Below the pieces are notes generated by a model. It had not been told where the DNA came from and did no database searches. It saw only the letters and a program-made list of their open reading frames with translations. DNA of 64,000 bases. Origin: Gammaproteobacteria bacterium (lineage in GTDB: Bacteria; Pseudomonadota; Gammaproteobacteria; UBA6429; Thiohalophilaceae). Where the stretch lies: assembly GCA_016125505.1 (NCBI GenBank), contig WGLP01000003.1, positions 565,911 to 629,910 of the forward strand, written 5' to 3'. Position 1 is the first letter of the stretch. Each line of letters opens with the position of its first letter. Shown in pieces: positions 34,070 to 43,344 of this stretch. A program made the translations under genes and the position numbers.

Positions 34070-34564
34070 ATGAACAAGTTAGTTGCGCTCTGGCAATTCA
34101 CTGTCAAAAATCTCAATTGCATCCACCACTATGTCTCCCCGCTCGGCTTGCGACTGTTGCTGGCATACGAATTCTGGGATTCCGGCGTCATGAAGTATGT
34201 CGGTGAAAACTGGTTCGCTGAAATCATGCATCAGTTTCCGTTCCCGTTTGATGTTATCCCCGCGGGTATCAGCTGGCAGCTGGCAACCTGGTCGGAACTC
34301 GTCGGCGCCATCGCCCTCGTGCTGGGCCTCGGCACCCGCTTTTTCAGTCTTTCGTTAATCATCGTGACGATCGTAGCGTGGTATGCCGTACACGCCGGCA
34401 ACGGGTACAACGTCAGCAATAACGGCTGGAAACTCCCGCTGATCTATCTGGTGATGTTTGTCCCCCTGTTGCTGGGCGGTGCCGGCAGACTGAGCCTGGA
34501 TTACTGGCTGAAGACACGCCTCGTGCCCAGATTCTGGGGCCGTGCCGAACCTCAGTTCCAGTAA
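34070..34564 (+). CDS. DoxX-family membrane protein (HvfX-like)
   Basis: A 164-residue, four-helix DoxX-family protein. In HvfA-type loci this member is called HvfX and is thought to aid maturation or handling of the Cu-binding peptide. Visible are GLRLLLAYEFWDSGVMKY, the TWSELVGAIALVLGL helix and GWKLPLIYLVMFVPLLLGGAG. The start at 34070 is preceded by AAGGCAGGA and yields MNKLVALW; an upstream ATG at 34022 adds only polar residues. It lies after the precursor's terminator and before the ECF sigma gene. Confidence 0.82.
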   Translation: MNKLVALWQFTVKNLNCIHHYVSPLGLRLLLAYEFWDSGVMKYVGENWFAEIMHQFPFPFDVIPAGISWQLATWSELVGAIALVLGLGTRFFSLSLIIVTIVAWYAVHAGNGYNVSNNGWKLPLIYLVMFVPLLLGGAGRLSLDYWLKTRLVPRFWGRAEPQFQ

Positions 34565-34675
34565 CGGCGTCACCGCCTTGTTCGCCAGTGCTCAGCGGCA
34601 GGCCAACAAACTTATGGTATTCTTGGTTTACCAGTTACGTTTGCACACCGCGAAGGGTGAACCAACCAGGCCACT

Positions 34676-35281
34676 ATGGACGCAAACAAGGACACGATGG
34701 ATCCGGCACGCTGGCTTGCCGAGCACGGCGATTACCTGTTTCGGTTTGCCATGAAACATTTACACGATACCGCGCTGGCGGAGGATGCGGTGCAGGAGAC
34801 CCTGCTCGCAGCCTTGCAGGCCGTGGCGAGTTTCACCGGTGGTTCGAGTCAGCGTACCTGGCTCACCGGCATTCTCAAACACAAGGTCATCGATATCCTG
34901 CGCAAGCAATCGCACACAACGCAGTTTGCCGAGGACGATGCCAATGCTGACGATCATAGTGACCGCCTGGATAAACTCCTGTTCGATGCGCGCGGCGAGT
35001 GGGCGGAACCGCAGCGACGCTGGGGCAATCCGGAACAGACACTGGAACAGGATCGTTTCTGGGAGGCCTTCGCCGCCTGTCTGGATGAGTTGCCGCCGAA
35101 GCTGGCGCGCATCTTTTCCTTGCGTGAACTCTCTGGCCTGGAAACCGATGAACTCTGCGAGGTGTTGAACATCACCTCGTCCAACTGCTGGGTCATTCTC
35201 CATCGCGCCCGCCTTGCGTTGAAGACGTGCCTGGAGGCCAACTGGCTCAGGGAGACTGCGGAGGCACAGGCGCCATGTTGA
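34676..35281 (+). CDS. ECF-type sigma factor of the HvfA/DoxX locus
   Basis: A 201-residue group 4 (ECF) sigma factor. Region 2 is seen at about residues 18-75 (ALAEDAVQETLLAALQAV, RTWLTGILKHKVIDILRK) and region 4 at about 135-185 (LPPKLARIFSLRELSGLETDELCEVLNITSSN). The gap between them is enlarged and acidic. The following zinc-finger gene overlaps its end. In related loci such sigma factors turn on bufferin-type operons under metal stress; copper control is inferred. Confidence 0.85.
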   Translation: MDANKDTMDPARWLAEHGDYLFRFAMKHLHDTALAEDAVQETLLAALQAVASFTGGSSQRTWLTGILKHKVIDILRKQSHTTQFAEDDANADDHSDRLDKLLFDARGEWAEPQRRWGNPEQTLEQDRFWEAFAACLDELPPKLARIFSLRELSGLETDELCEVLNITSSNCWVILHRARLALKTCLEANWLRETAEAQAPC

Positions 35282-35556
35282 TTATGATCTCCTGCCGGCA
35301 GGCCAGCGAACTGATGTCGCAACAACTGGATCGCAAACTCAGCCTCGGCGAGAAACTGCGCATGCATGCGCACCTGCTGATCTGCAAGTCCTGCCCGCGC
35401 ACGCTGCAACAATTCGAGATCCTGCGCGAGGCAGGCAAACACTACGCCGAACATCGTGAGGCGACACAGGAAAAAGAGTTGACGCTGTCGGACGCATCGC
35501 GCCAACGCATCCTGAGTAAATTACAGGATCGGCAATCGGAAAAGCCGGAAGAATAG
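35275..35556 (+). CDS. Zinc-finger anti-sigma-like protein
   Basis: A 93-residue soluble protein. ISCRQASELMSQQLDRKLS then HAHLLICKSC gives Cys plus H-x3-C-x2-C, the zinc site of zf-HC2 anti-sigma factors (ZAS type), with no membrane segment. Its ATG overlaps the sigma gene's end by seven bases, so the two proteins should be made in step. It most likely binds the ECF sigma factor and releases it on a metal or redox signal. Confidence 0.8.
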   Translation: MLIMISCRQASELMSQQLDRKLSLGEKLRMHAHLLICKSCPRTLQQFEILREAGKHYAEHREATQEKELTLSDASRQRILSKLQDRQSEKPEE

Positions 35557-35560
35557 CTAA

Positions 35561-35595
35561 AAAGAAACCGGTGCGGGGAGGTATACCCGCACCGG
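35561..35595 (-). terminator. Hairpin terminator at the end of the TonB receptor gene
   Basis: CCGGTGCGGG (35568-35577) pairs with CCCGCACCGG (35586-35595). On the minus strand it runs into TTTCTTTTT, so it ends transcription of the receptor gene; it also blocks the convergent sigma operon. Confidence 0.75.
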
Positions 35596-35618
35596 CTCAA
35601 GCTTACTACCTATGCACT

Positions 35619-37709
35619 TCAAAACTTGATATTCAACGCCGCCTCAAATGATCGGCCCGGCCCCTGCAATGGCAACAACGGTCCGGTCATGCTGGATTTG
35701 AGTTCCGCCAGGCTCACGCCACCCAGCGGCAGGTCGTACTGCTTGTTGAGCATGTTGCGTATGCCCAATGTCAGGCTGGCCTTGTCGGTAAACTGGTAAC
35801 GCGTGCTCACGTTAACCAATGCATAACCTTTCGTTTCCGGTTCGTAACGCTGCTCATCGACGATGGTCTTGCTGTCGATCAGTTGCAGCTCCAGCATGTT
35901 CGTCCAGGGTGCGACCATCTGTTCAAGGCTGATAGAGGCGTTCAGCGGCATGATGTGATACAGGTCGCCGCCATCGGTGCGCTCGCCGCGCGTCCAGGCG
36001 ACCCTGGCCTTGATCTGGCCCAGACCATACTGACTGTTATCCCACGCCATGTAATTACCACTCACGTCGATCCCCCACAGGCGCGCATCATGATTGGCAA
36101 ACTGCAACAGGGCCCGGGTCACGCTGGCAATATTATAAGGATGAAAGCTGCCGATGGTGTCGACATCGATGAAATCCTGCACATAACTGAAATGCGGTGC
36201 CACCCGCACGCCCCATTTGGCATCGGGGGAATGCCAGTTGGCGGCAAAACTGACGGTATTGGCCACTTCCGGCTTGAGGTCGGGGTCGCCGACATAACCG
36301 TTGCCATCGCCAAACCAGCCGATCATCCGCATGTCCATGGTGTTGCGGCCCCAGGCGTAACGCTCATACAGATTCGGCGAACGCGTCTTGCGTGCGATAC
36401 CGAATTCGTAACTGGCCGTCGGTTTTGGCGTAAAGCGCGTCAGCGCGGTCAGGTCGAGATTATTATCGGTTCTCGCACGATCGCTGGCATTGAAGGCCGC
36501 CGCATAGGTGGGGTCGACGTTCATCGCGGTGACCGTCGGGTTGTAGGGTTGCACCTCGCCGGTATTCATACGCACGATTTCGCCACGGATACCGAGATTG
36601 CTCATCCAGCGGCTATTCCATTCCGATTTCATTTCGGCATAGAGGGCAAAACGATCACGCTTGCCGTCATTGATATTCCAGAACGTATCCGGCCCCATCA
36701 TCATTGAGCCGGCCACCGGCGGCCACCAGTCATCCAGGCGCTGACGGTGGTATTCGTTACCCACCGTCAAGAGGTGAATCGTGGATAGCGGCATGTCCGC
36801 ACTCACTGCATAACCGAGATCCACGCCGTGCGTGAACATCGGCATGGTGCCGGTCTTCTCATCGGTAAAGAAGCCCATTTCATGCTTGGTATCCTGCCAG
36901 TACACGCGCGTATTCAGCTTGCCCCAGGCGAAGCTATTGTTATACGCCATGTCGGAGAACACGCCATGGTTGTCGACCATGTCCATGTACTGGTTCGGAA
37001 ATCCCTGATACGGAATGCGTTGCTCGCCGACGCGCCAGATGAACTTGCTGCCATCGCCTTGCGCGGCAAAGGTGAGCGACTGGTTACGCGCCTTGTACAG
37101 GGTATCTAGTACCTTGCCGCCATCGCCGTTGTAATAGCTATTGGCCTGGCGCCATGAGGCATCGTAACCCAGGCTCAGCGTATCGCTGGCGATCGCCGCA
37201 CTTACCGCGCTGGTGTAACCCTGATCGATACTGCTGGCCGACAGCGACAGGCTGCCTTCCTTACGCAGCTCGCCCGCTGTCTGCGCGAACACCGGTTCCG
37301 CCGTGTTGACGATAATCGTGCCGGCAATGCTGTCGCCGCCCATGCTCACAGGCGTCACGCCACTGAGCACTTGTATATTGCCGACCCGCTGTGGATCGAC
37401 ATAAGAGAGCGGCGGGTTCATGTGATTGGCACAGGCCGACGTGACTTCGCGCCCGTCAACCCGGATGCGGATACGATCGTCCGCTAGGCCATTGAGTGAC
37501 GGCAGCGCGGACATGCCGCCGGCACTGGAAAAATCCACGCCATCATTCTTCAGCAAATCCGCCACGCTGGCTGCATTTTCTTTTGCAGCCTCCAGCTCGG
37601 CGTTGTCAGCTGTCGCGCTGACGGTAACGGTGGGTAATACGGTTGGCTCTTCGGCAAATGCAATACATGACATCGACACCATGACGGTGACGGGCAGGAT
37701 TCTGGACAT
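35619..37709 (-). CDS. TonB-dependent receptor, copper type (OprC/NosA-like)
   Basis: An outer-membrane receptor of 696 residues. Signal peptide to about residue 19, TonB box-like LPTVTVSA, plug domain, then a beta-barrel ending in ...SFEAALNIKF with a terminal Phe. The plug carries SACANHMNPPLSYVDP: Cys93-x3-Met97 is the copper-binding CxxxM site of OprC, and MNPPLSY is shared with NosA/OprC. This points to uptake of copper. The start at 37709 has GGGGAGC in front of ATG; a TTG four codons earlier is less likely. It faces the HvfA/sigma genes, which strengthens the copper reading. Confidence 0.85.
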   Translation of the reverse strand: MSRILPVTVMVSMSCIAFAEEPTVLPTVTVSATADNAELEAAKENAASVADLLKNDGVDFSSAGGMSALPSLNGLADDRIRIRVDGREVTSACANHMNPPLSYVDPQRVGNIQVLSGVTPVSMGGDSIAGTIIVNTAEPVFAQTAGELRKEGSLSLSASSIDQGYTSAVSAAIASDTLSLGYDASWRQANSYYNGDGGKVLDTLYKARNQSLTFAAQGDGSKFIWRVGEQRIPYQGFPNQYMDMVDNHGVFSDMAYNNSFAWGKLNTRVYWQDTKHEMGFFTDEKTGTMPMFTHGVDLGYAVSADMPLSTIHLLTVGNEYHRQRLDDWWPPVAGSMMMGPDTFWNINDGKRDRFALYAEMKSEWNSRWMSNLGIRGEIVRMNTGEVQPYNPTVTAMNVDPTYAAAFNASDRARTDNNLDLTALTRFTPKPTASYEFGIARKTRSPNLYERYAWGRNTMDMRMIGWFGDGNGYVGDPDLKPEVANTVSFAANWHSPDAKWGVRVAPHFSYVQDFIDVDTIGSFHPYNIASVTRALLQFANHDARLWGIDVSGNYMAWDNSQYGLGQIKARVAWTRGERTDGGDLYHIMPLNASISLEQMVAPWTNMLELQLIDSKTIVDEQRYEPETKGYALVNVSTRYQFTDKASLTLGIRNMLNKQYDLPLGGVSLAELKSSMTGPLLPLQGPGRSFEAALNIKF

Positions 37710-37879
37710 GATGCTCCCCAATATTCTTCTCGATAAATCGCCGCATCATTATAGGGAGGCAAAAAATTCTGGGAATGTGACATATTGCCGCACCGCTCCG
37801 AATCGCCGGTGTGGCAACGTTACCGAGACTTGCTCAGGCGGGATAGCTATAAGCGTAAGACAATATCAAACAACCAAAG

Positions 37880-39508
37880 CTAGGCATGTTTCGTCTTTAA
37901 TCCTTCATTGCGCAGCAACCGCGCGTAGGCCGGTAGCGTGAGAAATTCCGCGAAGTCGCGGTCCAGGCAGAGGTGTTCGAAGATCTCGCGCGCCTCCTGA
38001 AAATGGCCACGATCGAAGTGCTCCGCGCCGACTTCCTTGCGCACCTGTTGCATCTCCTCATCCAAGGTCATGCGCAAACGTTCACTGGTGAGTCTCGCAC
38101 CGCCGACCACGGCGTGGTGATGCAGCCATTGCCAGATCTGGGCACGCGAAATCTCCGCGGTCGCGGCGTCTTCCATCAGATGATAGATTGGGACCGCGCC
38201 CGAACCACCCAGCCAGGCCGCCAGATACTGGATGCCGACGCGGATGTTATAACGCAGGCCTGCGTCGCTGCGTTCACCTACGGGTACTTCAACCAGATCG
38301 GCACTCTCGACGTGCACGTCTTCGCGTTTACGCTCGATCTGGTTGGCTGTCGGCATATGGGCATCGAACACCTCACGCGCCACCGGCACCAGCGCCGGAT
38401 GCGCGACCCAGGTACCGTCATGACCATCCGTGACCTCGCGTAACTTGTCGGCGCGCACCTTATCAATTGCGGCCTGATTGGCCGCTTCATCATTTTTAAT
38501 CGGGATCTGCGCCGCCATGCCGCCCATGGCGTGCACGTTACGACGATGACAGGTCTGGATGGCGAGTTGCGTATATGCGCGCATGAACGGTTGCGTCATG
38601 GTGACCTGTTGCCGGTCCGGGATGACGTATTCAGCACGATTACGGAAACGCTTGATGAAACTGAAGATGTAATCCCAGCGCCCGCAGTTGAGGCCGGCGG
38701 AGTGTTCGCGCAATTCGTACAGGATCTCGTGCATCTCGAAGGCGGCCGGAATGGTTTCGATCAATACCGTCGCCTTGATGCTGCCGCGCGCAATGCCAAG
38801 CGTATCCTGACTGAAATTGAACACATCATTCCATAGCTGCGCCTCCAGATGGCTCTCCATCTTCGGCAGATAGAAATACGGACCGCTGCCGCGTGCGAGT
38901 AAGGCGCGGGCGTTGTGATAAAAGTACAAACCGAAATCTAACAGGGCGCCAGGGACGGGTTCACCGGCCACACGCATGTGCTGCTCCCACAGGTGCCAGC
39001 CGCGTGGACGCACCAGCAGCACGGCAGGGTTTTCCTGCAGACGATAGTGCTTGCCGCTCACCGGGTCATCGTATTCGATGTCATGTCTGGCGGCGTCGCG
39101 AAGATTGTTCTGGCCCTCAATAAGATTGGTCCAGGTTGGCGTGTTGGCGTCTTCCAGATCGGCCATGTAACAACTGGCGCCCGAGTTGAGCGCATTGATC
39201 ACCATCTTGCGATCGGTCGGGCCGGTGATCTCCACCCGCCGGTCCAGCAGATCGGCGGGTAAGGGCGCAACCTGCCAATCACCCTCGCGCACGTCCCGCG
39301 TCTCCGGCAGAAACTGTAATGCCTCACCATGATCCAGACGCAGTTGCCGCGCCGTGCGTGCCGCCAGCCGTTCCTTCACCCGCTCGGAGAAACGTGTCGC
39401 CAGTTGCGACACAAAGTCCAGCGCATCCGGTGTCAGGATTGTTTCGCGCGCGGCACCAAGGTCGACATTGGCTGGCTCGATCAGCTCATACTCGGTCGTG
39501 ATCTGCAT
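37880..39508 (-). CDS. aceB: Malate synthase A
   Basis: Condenses glyoxylate with acetyl-CoA to malate. The 542-residue length is that of the A isoform. Visible parts: [35 protein letters not shown]-like [53 protein letters not shown] and the C-terminal LDEEMQQV. Isocitrate lyase is not beside it. With phosphoglycolate from RuBisCO as a glyoxylate source, a photorespiratory salvage role is possible; that is inference. The TRAP transporter genes lie 9 bases upstream on the same strand. Confidence 0.95.
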   Translation of the reverse strand: MQITTEYELIEPANVDLGAARETILTPDALDFVSQLATRFSERVKERLAARTARQLRLDHGEALQFLPETRDVREGDWQVAPLPADLLDRRVEITGPTDRKMVINALNSGASCYMADLEDANTPTWTNLIEGQNNLRDAARHDIEYDDPVSGKHYRLQENPAVLLVRPRGWHLWEQHMRVAGEPVPGALLDFGLYFYHNARALLARGSGPYFYLPKMESHLEAQLWNDVFNFSQDTLGIARGSIKATVLIETIPAAFEMHEILYELREHSAGLNCGRWDYIFSFIKRFRNRAEYVIPDRQQVTMTQPFMRAYTQLAIQTCHRRNVHAMGGMAAQIPIKNDEAANQAAIDKVRADKLREVTDGHDGTWVAHPALVPVAREVFDAHMPTANQIERKREDVHVESADLVEVPVGERSDAGLRYNIRVGIQYLAAWLGGSGAVPIYHLMEDAATAEISRAQIWQWLHHHAVVGGARLTSERLRMTLDEEMQQVRKEVGAEHFDRGHFQEAREIFEHLCLDRDFAEFLTLPAYARLLRNEGLKTKHA

Positions 39509-39517
39509 AAGCCCTCC

Positions 39518-41062
39518 TCACCCGTGGCCATACACCAGGTGTGGCAACAGCGTGATAATGCCTGGAATAAAGATACACAACAGCAAACCTATCGCCTGGA
39601 TCGCGAGGAAGATCAGGGAAGACTTAAAGATGGTTGCCATGCTGATCTCCGGCGGACACACGCCGCGCAGGTAAAACAGCGCATATCCGAAGGGTGGACT
39701 CAAAAACGACATCTGCATGTTGACCAGATAGAGCACGCCGAACCACAGGACCTCGTCGCTGCCGGACACCGCCGGCAGGCCGAACAGGCCATCGAAGCTT
39801 AGTGATTTGATGATGGGTACGAAGATAGGCACCGTGAGTAACAGAATCCCCACCCAGTCCAGAAACATCCCGAGGAAGATCAGGATCAGCATCATCAAGA
39901 ACAGGATGCCGTACGGATGCAGGCCGGTGCCGAGAATACTTTCCGTAATAAAGGTCTGTCCGCCCTGCAGGATGAAAAAGCCGACGAAGATCGACGCACC
40001 GAAGATAATCCACAAGACCATGGCCGAGGCGCGTGCCGTGGTAATCGAGGCCTCGCGCAGGATCTTCAGATTAAAGCGTCGGTGCATGGCGGCCACGATC
40101 ATGGCGCCAAACGAACCCACGCCCGCGGCCTCTACCGGCGTGGCGATACCGCCGAACAACAGGCCCAGCACCAGGAAGACCAGAAAGATCGGGGCGATCA
40201 GATTCAGTAACAAACGCAGCTTCTGCTTCCAGTTGACGCGTTCGGATAGCGGTAATGAGGGTCCCATCTTCGGATTGATCCAGGCGCGGATCACGACATA
40301 CGCGATGTACATGCCCGACAACATCAGACCGGGCAGGACGGAGCCCAGATAGAGCTGGCCCACCGACTGTTGTGCGACCACGGCATACAGAATGGCAAGG
40401 ATCGACGGCGGGATCAGAATCCCGAGGGTGCCGCCCGCCATGATCGATCCCAGTGCGATCTTGTGGTCGTAATTGCGTTTGAGCATGGCCGGCAAGGCAA
40501 TGATACCCATGGTGACCACGGCCGCGCCGATCACACCGACCATTGCCGCCAGGATGGTTGACGCAAGAATGGTCGCCGCCGCCAGGCCACCGCGCAGGCC
40601 GCCCATCCATTTATAGACAACATCGAACATCTCTTCGATCAGGCCGGCGCGTTCGAGCATGGACGCCATGAAGATGAACAGGGGTATCGCGGCGAGGTCC
40701 GGGTTGGCCATCAGCGGAAAGATCCGCGAAGGAATGATATTCAACATGGTCTGGCCACCGACCAGATAGATGAACACCACCCCAAGCCCACCGACGACAA
40801 AGGCCATGGGCAGGCCCATCATCAGCAGCACCGCCAGGGATCCGAACATCAAAAAGGTCAGCTTGCCGATACCGACATCACTCAGACTGCCGGCCAAGGT
40901 GAACAGGAAGTGTTTGTCCCCGTACGGGTCGTAAAACAGGATGTTGATCAACTCGACGACAACAATGCAACTCACCGCCAGCGTGGTCACTATCAAGGCA
41001 TAGTGCCAGAACCTGCCCTGGCCACCACCATCTGCACGCTTCTCGACAACAGTGCTACTCAT
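39518..41062 (-). CDS. dctM: TRAP transporter large permease (DctM type)
   Basis: A 514-residue membrane protein with about 12 helices. It has TLAGSLSDVGIGKLTFLMFGSL early, IPLFIFMASMLERAGLIEEMFDVVY, MAGGTLGILIPPSILAILYAV and the C-terminal CPPEISMATIF. DctM proteins move organic acids using the sodium gradient and a binding protein. It overlaps dctQ by eight bases and is followed closely by malate synthase, so a carboxylate such as glycolate or a C4-acid could be the substrate; this is inferred. Confidence 0.93.
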   Translation of the reverse strand: MSSTVVEKRADGGGQGRFWHYALIVTTLAVSCIVVVELINILFYDPYGDKHFLFTLAGSLSDVGIGKLTFLMFGSLAVLLMMGLPMAFVVGGLGVVFIYLVGGQTMLNIIPSRIFPLMANPDLAAIPLFIFMASMLERAGLIEEMFDVVYKWMGGLRGGLAAATILASTILAAMVGVIGAAVVTMGIIALPAMLKRNYDHKIALGSIMAGGTLGILIPPSILAILYAVVAQQSVGQLYLGSVLPGLMLSGMYIAYVVIRAWINPKMGPSLPLSERVNWKQKLRLLLNLIAPIFLVFLVLGLLFGGIATPVEAAGVGSFGAMIVAAMHRRFNLKILREASITTARASAMVLWIIFGASIFVGFFILQGGQTFITESILGTGLHPYGILFLMMLILIFLGMFLDWVGILLLTVPIFVPIIKSLSFDGLFGLPAVSGSDEVLWFGVLYLVNMQMSFLSPPFGYALFYLRGVCPPEISMATIFKSSLIFLAIQAIGLLLCIFIPGIITLLPHLVYGHG

Positions 41063-41813
41063 GGGCTGTCTTCCTCCCCAGGGCGCGATACAGGCGAATA
41101 TCCTTTATCAATTTCGACAAGCCCGCGAGCGCGAGAATGATTGCGCCCAGGACCATCATCGCCTTGACCGGGTAATACTGGATGCGCCAGGTCTCATCCG
41201 TCACTTCGCGCATGGACAGTGAATCAGTAAAGAATCGCCAGGACGTGCCCAACAACGCGAGGGCAAAGATAAAAAAGAAGATGGAGGTAAAGATGTCCAC
41301 ACCCACCTGCGCGCGATTCGGCAATTTGATATACACGACATCGACGCGGACATGATCGCCGTGCAGCAGCGCAAAGCCACCCGCCAACAGATATTGCATG
41401 CCGAACAACAGATAGGAAGCCTGATGCACCCAGATCGTCGGCGCATCGAACACGTAACGTGATATCACTTCGTAGAAATAGGCGCAGACCGCATTCACCG
41501 TCCACAAGGACACAAACACCCCGGAGTGTTCGCTGATCCAGTCGAGCCAGCGGGTAACGCAGTTACCGGGGGCATGCAAGGCCGGGTCTTCTTCGGCCAG
41601 ATACGCCAGCGCAGTCTCTTCATCGGGTGTGGTGGAAATTCCTGAGCGGGATTTACTGCTGATTTCTTTTTTATCGCGCGCGAGCCACATGAAAATAAGC
41701 GGCATCACGGCAAGCCAGCCCCAGTACAACCAATGAGGCATAACAAAATTCACTGATTCAGACATACTACCTCCAAAGACCGGGCGAAGATGGCAGCGGG
41801 CGAGCACAATCAC
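41055..41813 (-). CDS. dctQ: TRAP transporter small permease (DctQ type)
   Basis: A 252-residue protein with the four-helix DctQ domain in its C-terminal two thirds (LLFGMQYLLAGGFALLHGDHVRVDVVY and WRFFTDSLSMREVTDETWRIQY are diagnostic). It has an N-terminal extension of about 80 residues including an extra membrane helix and a polar linker, longer than the usual 160-190 residues. It lies between dctP and dctM. Confidence 0.9.
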   Translation of the reverse strand: MIVLARCHLRPVFGGSMSESVNFVMPHWLYWGWLAVMPLIFMWLARDKKEISSKSRSGISTTPDEETALAYLAEEDPALHAPGNCVTRWLDWISEHSGVFVSLWTVNAVCAYFYEVISRYVFDAPTIWVHQASYLLFGMQYLLAGGFALLHGDHVRVDVVYIKLPNRAQVGVDIFTSIFFFIFALALLGTSWRFFTDSLSMREVTDETWRIQYYPVKAMMVLGAIILALAGLSKLIKDIRLYRALGRKTAHE

Positions 41814-41837
41814 CCACTGCCATTTTCATCATCGACG

Positions 41838-42971
41838 TTACAGACTCAGACCCTTGATGTCGTCTTTGGTGATATAACCCATGTACGGGTTCAGCATATA
41901 GTCGAGATGGATCTTGAAGACGCGTGTTGCATCGGGATTCTTCTTGGCCCACTCGAACCATACCGGCACGGCCGCCTTGCGAAAACGGCTGACATCTTCC
42001 GCCGACAGACGCGAGATAGTCGTGCCCTTCTGCAGGAATTTATCCATGGCGGCAAGGTCTGCCTTCTGGATCGTGGTGTAGTGATGTACCGAATAGGTCT
42101 GCACCTGTTCCTCGACAAAACTTTGCATTTTCTTCGAGAGACGTTTCCATGCGCCCATGTTCACCGTAAGGTCCATCAGGTCGACTGGCTGGTACAGGGA
42201 AGTCTGCCCCGGAGGTCCCATACAGATGATGTACTTCGTGACCTCGGCGAACCCGAGATCCCAGTTAATCGCCGGTCCGACATAGTCGGCGGCGTCGATT
42301 GTGCCTTTCTCCAGCGCGGGATAAATGTCCGAACCCGGCATACTGGTGGTGCTCACGCCGAATTTTTCAAACACCTCGGCAACCATCCCGCCCGGCAAAC
42401 GGATCTTCATGCCCTTGAGCTGCTCCAGTGTATCGACCGGTGTCTTGGAGTGAATAATATTGGCGTCGTGCTGAATCGGTCCGACATAGAACAGGCCGAA
42501 CTTGCTGTAGATCTCGCGCGTCAGTTCCAGCATGCCAAGCCCGTAGAACATGGTTTCCCATTGCGAGGTCTGATCCGGACCCGCCGGATACGATGACAAA
42601 AACACCGAAGCCGGGATCTTGCCTGACCAGTACAGGCTGAAGGGATTCATTGCCTGCAGCACACCGCTGCGGACCGCATCGAACAGGGCATTGTTATCCG
42701 CAGCGACCGCCTTGGCCGGAAACGGTTTGAAGGCCAGTTCGCCACCGGATTTTTCCTGAATGCTGTTACACCATTCTTCAAACAAACGGTATCCGGTCGT
42801 ACCGGCGTCCCATACTGATTGCACTTTCCAAACCTGGCCCTTGGCGGCCTCGGCATTGCGAATGAAGGGCGCGCCTAGTACAGCGGCGCCACCCAGTACG
42901 GCGGTGGTCTGTAAAAACTTTCGGCGTGATGCCGGGCTGGATTCTCCTGGTTGGTCAGATTTATTCTTCAT
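41838..42971 (-). CDS. dctP: TRAP transporter substrate-binding protein (DctP family), Tat-exported
   Basis: A 377-residue periplasmic binding protein. The start at 42971 follows a near-perfect AGGAGGAG. A Tat signal is clear (SRRKFLQTTAVLGGAAVLGAP), so it is exported folded, using the pathway of which TatA is encoded at 5.3 kb. The DctP fold includes KPFPAKAVAADNNALFDAV, LPGGMVAEVFEKFGVST, PALEKGTIDAADYVGP and MDLTVNMGAWKRL. The Trp/Met-rich pocket is like those of binding proteins for 2-oxo or hydroxy acids, but the substrate cannot be told by eye. Confidence 0.92.
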   Translation of the reverse strand: MKNKSDQPGESSPASRRKFLQTTAVLGGAAVLGAPFIRNAEAAKGQVWKVQSVWDAGTTGYRLFEEWCNSIQEKSGGELAFKPFPAKAVAADNNALFDAVRSGVLQAMNPFSLYWSGKIPASVFLSSYPAGPDQTSQWETMFYGLGMLELTREIYSKFGLFYVGPIQHDANIIHSKTPVDTLEQLKGMKIRLPGGMVAEVFEKFGVSTTSMPGSDIYPALEKGTIDAADYVGPAINWDLGFAEVTKYIICMGPPGQTSLYQPVDLMDLTVNMGAWKRLSKKMQSFVEEQVQTYSVHHYTTIQKADLAAMDKFLQKGTTISRLSAEDVSRFRKAAVPVWFEWAKKNPDATRVFKIHLDYMLNPYMGYITKDDIKGLSL

Positions 42972-43290
42972 CGTTCTACTCCTCCTCGCTTCTGGTGGTG
43001 TGCGACAGGCCGGGTAGTACTTTGTTGTTTTGGCGACCCGCGTCGCAGCGTGGTGGTACATCGATACGGCAGTGACAGTGGATCCAATGGGACACATTTG
43101 CCCATTGGGCGATGCCTGCTAATTACTATGGTTGTACATTGCTGGATTAGCAAGGCAATACGTTTCCACAATGCAATACGTCGCCGCCAAATACATTTGG
43201 TTTTATTAATATTAGGAAACGTTGATATTTATTCTCGTACGATGCGATTGGGGCTACGAGGTAGAGTTAATTTAGTTAGTGGGAATGAAT
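42972..43290. other. Intergenic region upstream of TRAP operon
   Basis: This gap holds the promoter of dctP on the minus strand. GCAATACGT occurs twice (near 43151 and 43173). The right end is AT-rich and leads to the porin terminator. No RNA gene or sigma-54 site was seen. Confidence 0.4.
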
Positions 43291-43318
43291 AAAAAAGGCG
43301 CCTCATCGAGGCGCCTTT
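43291..43318 (-). terminator. Rho-independent terminator of porin gene
   Basis: AAAGGCGCCTC / GAGGCGCCTTT with a three-base loop (43294-43318), followed on the minus strand by six T. It lies 26 bases past the porin stop codon. Confidence 0.9.
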
Positions 43319-43344
43319 GTGGTACTACGCAAAAGTATCAGATC

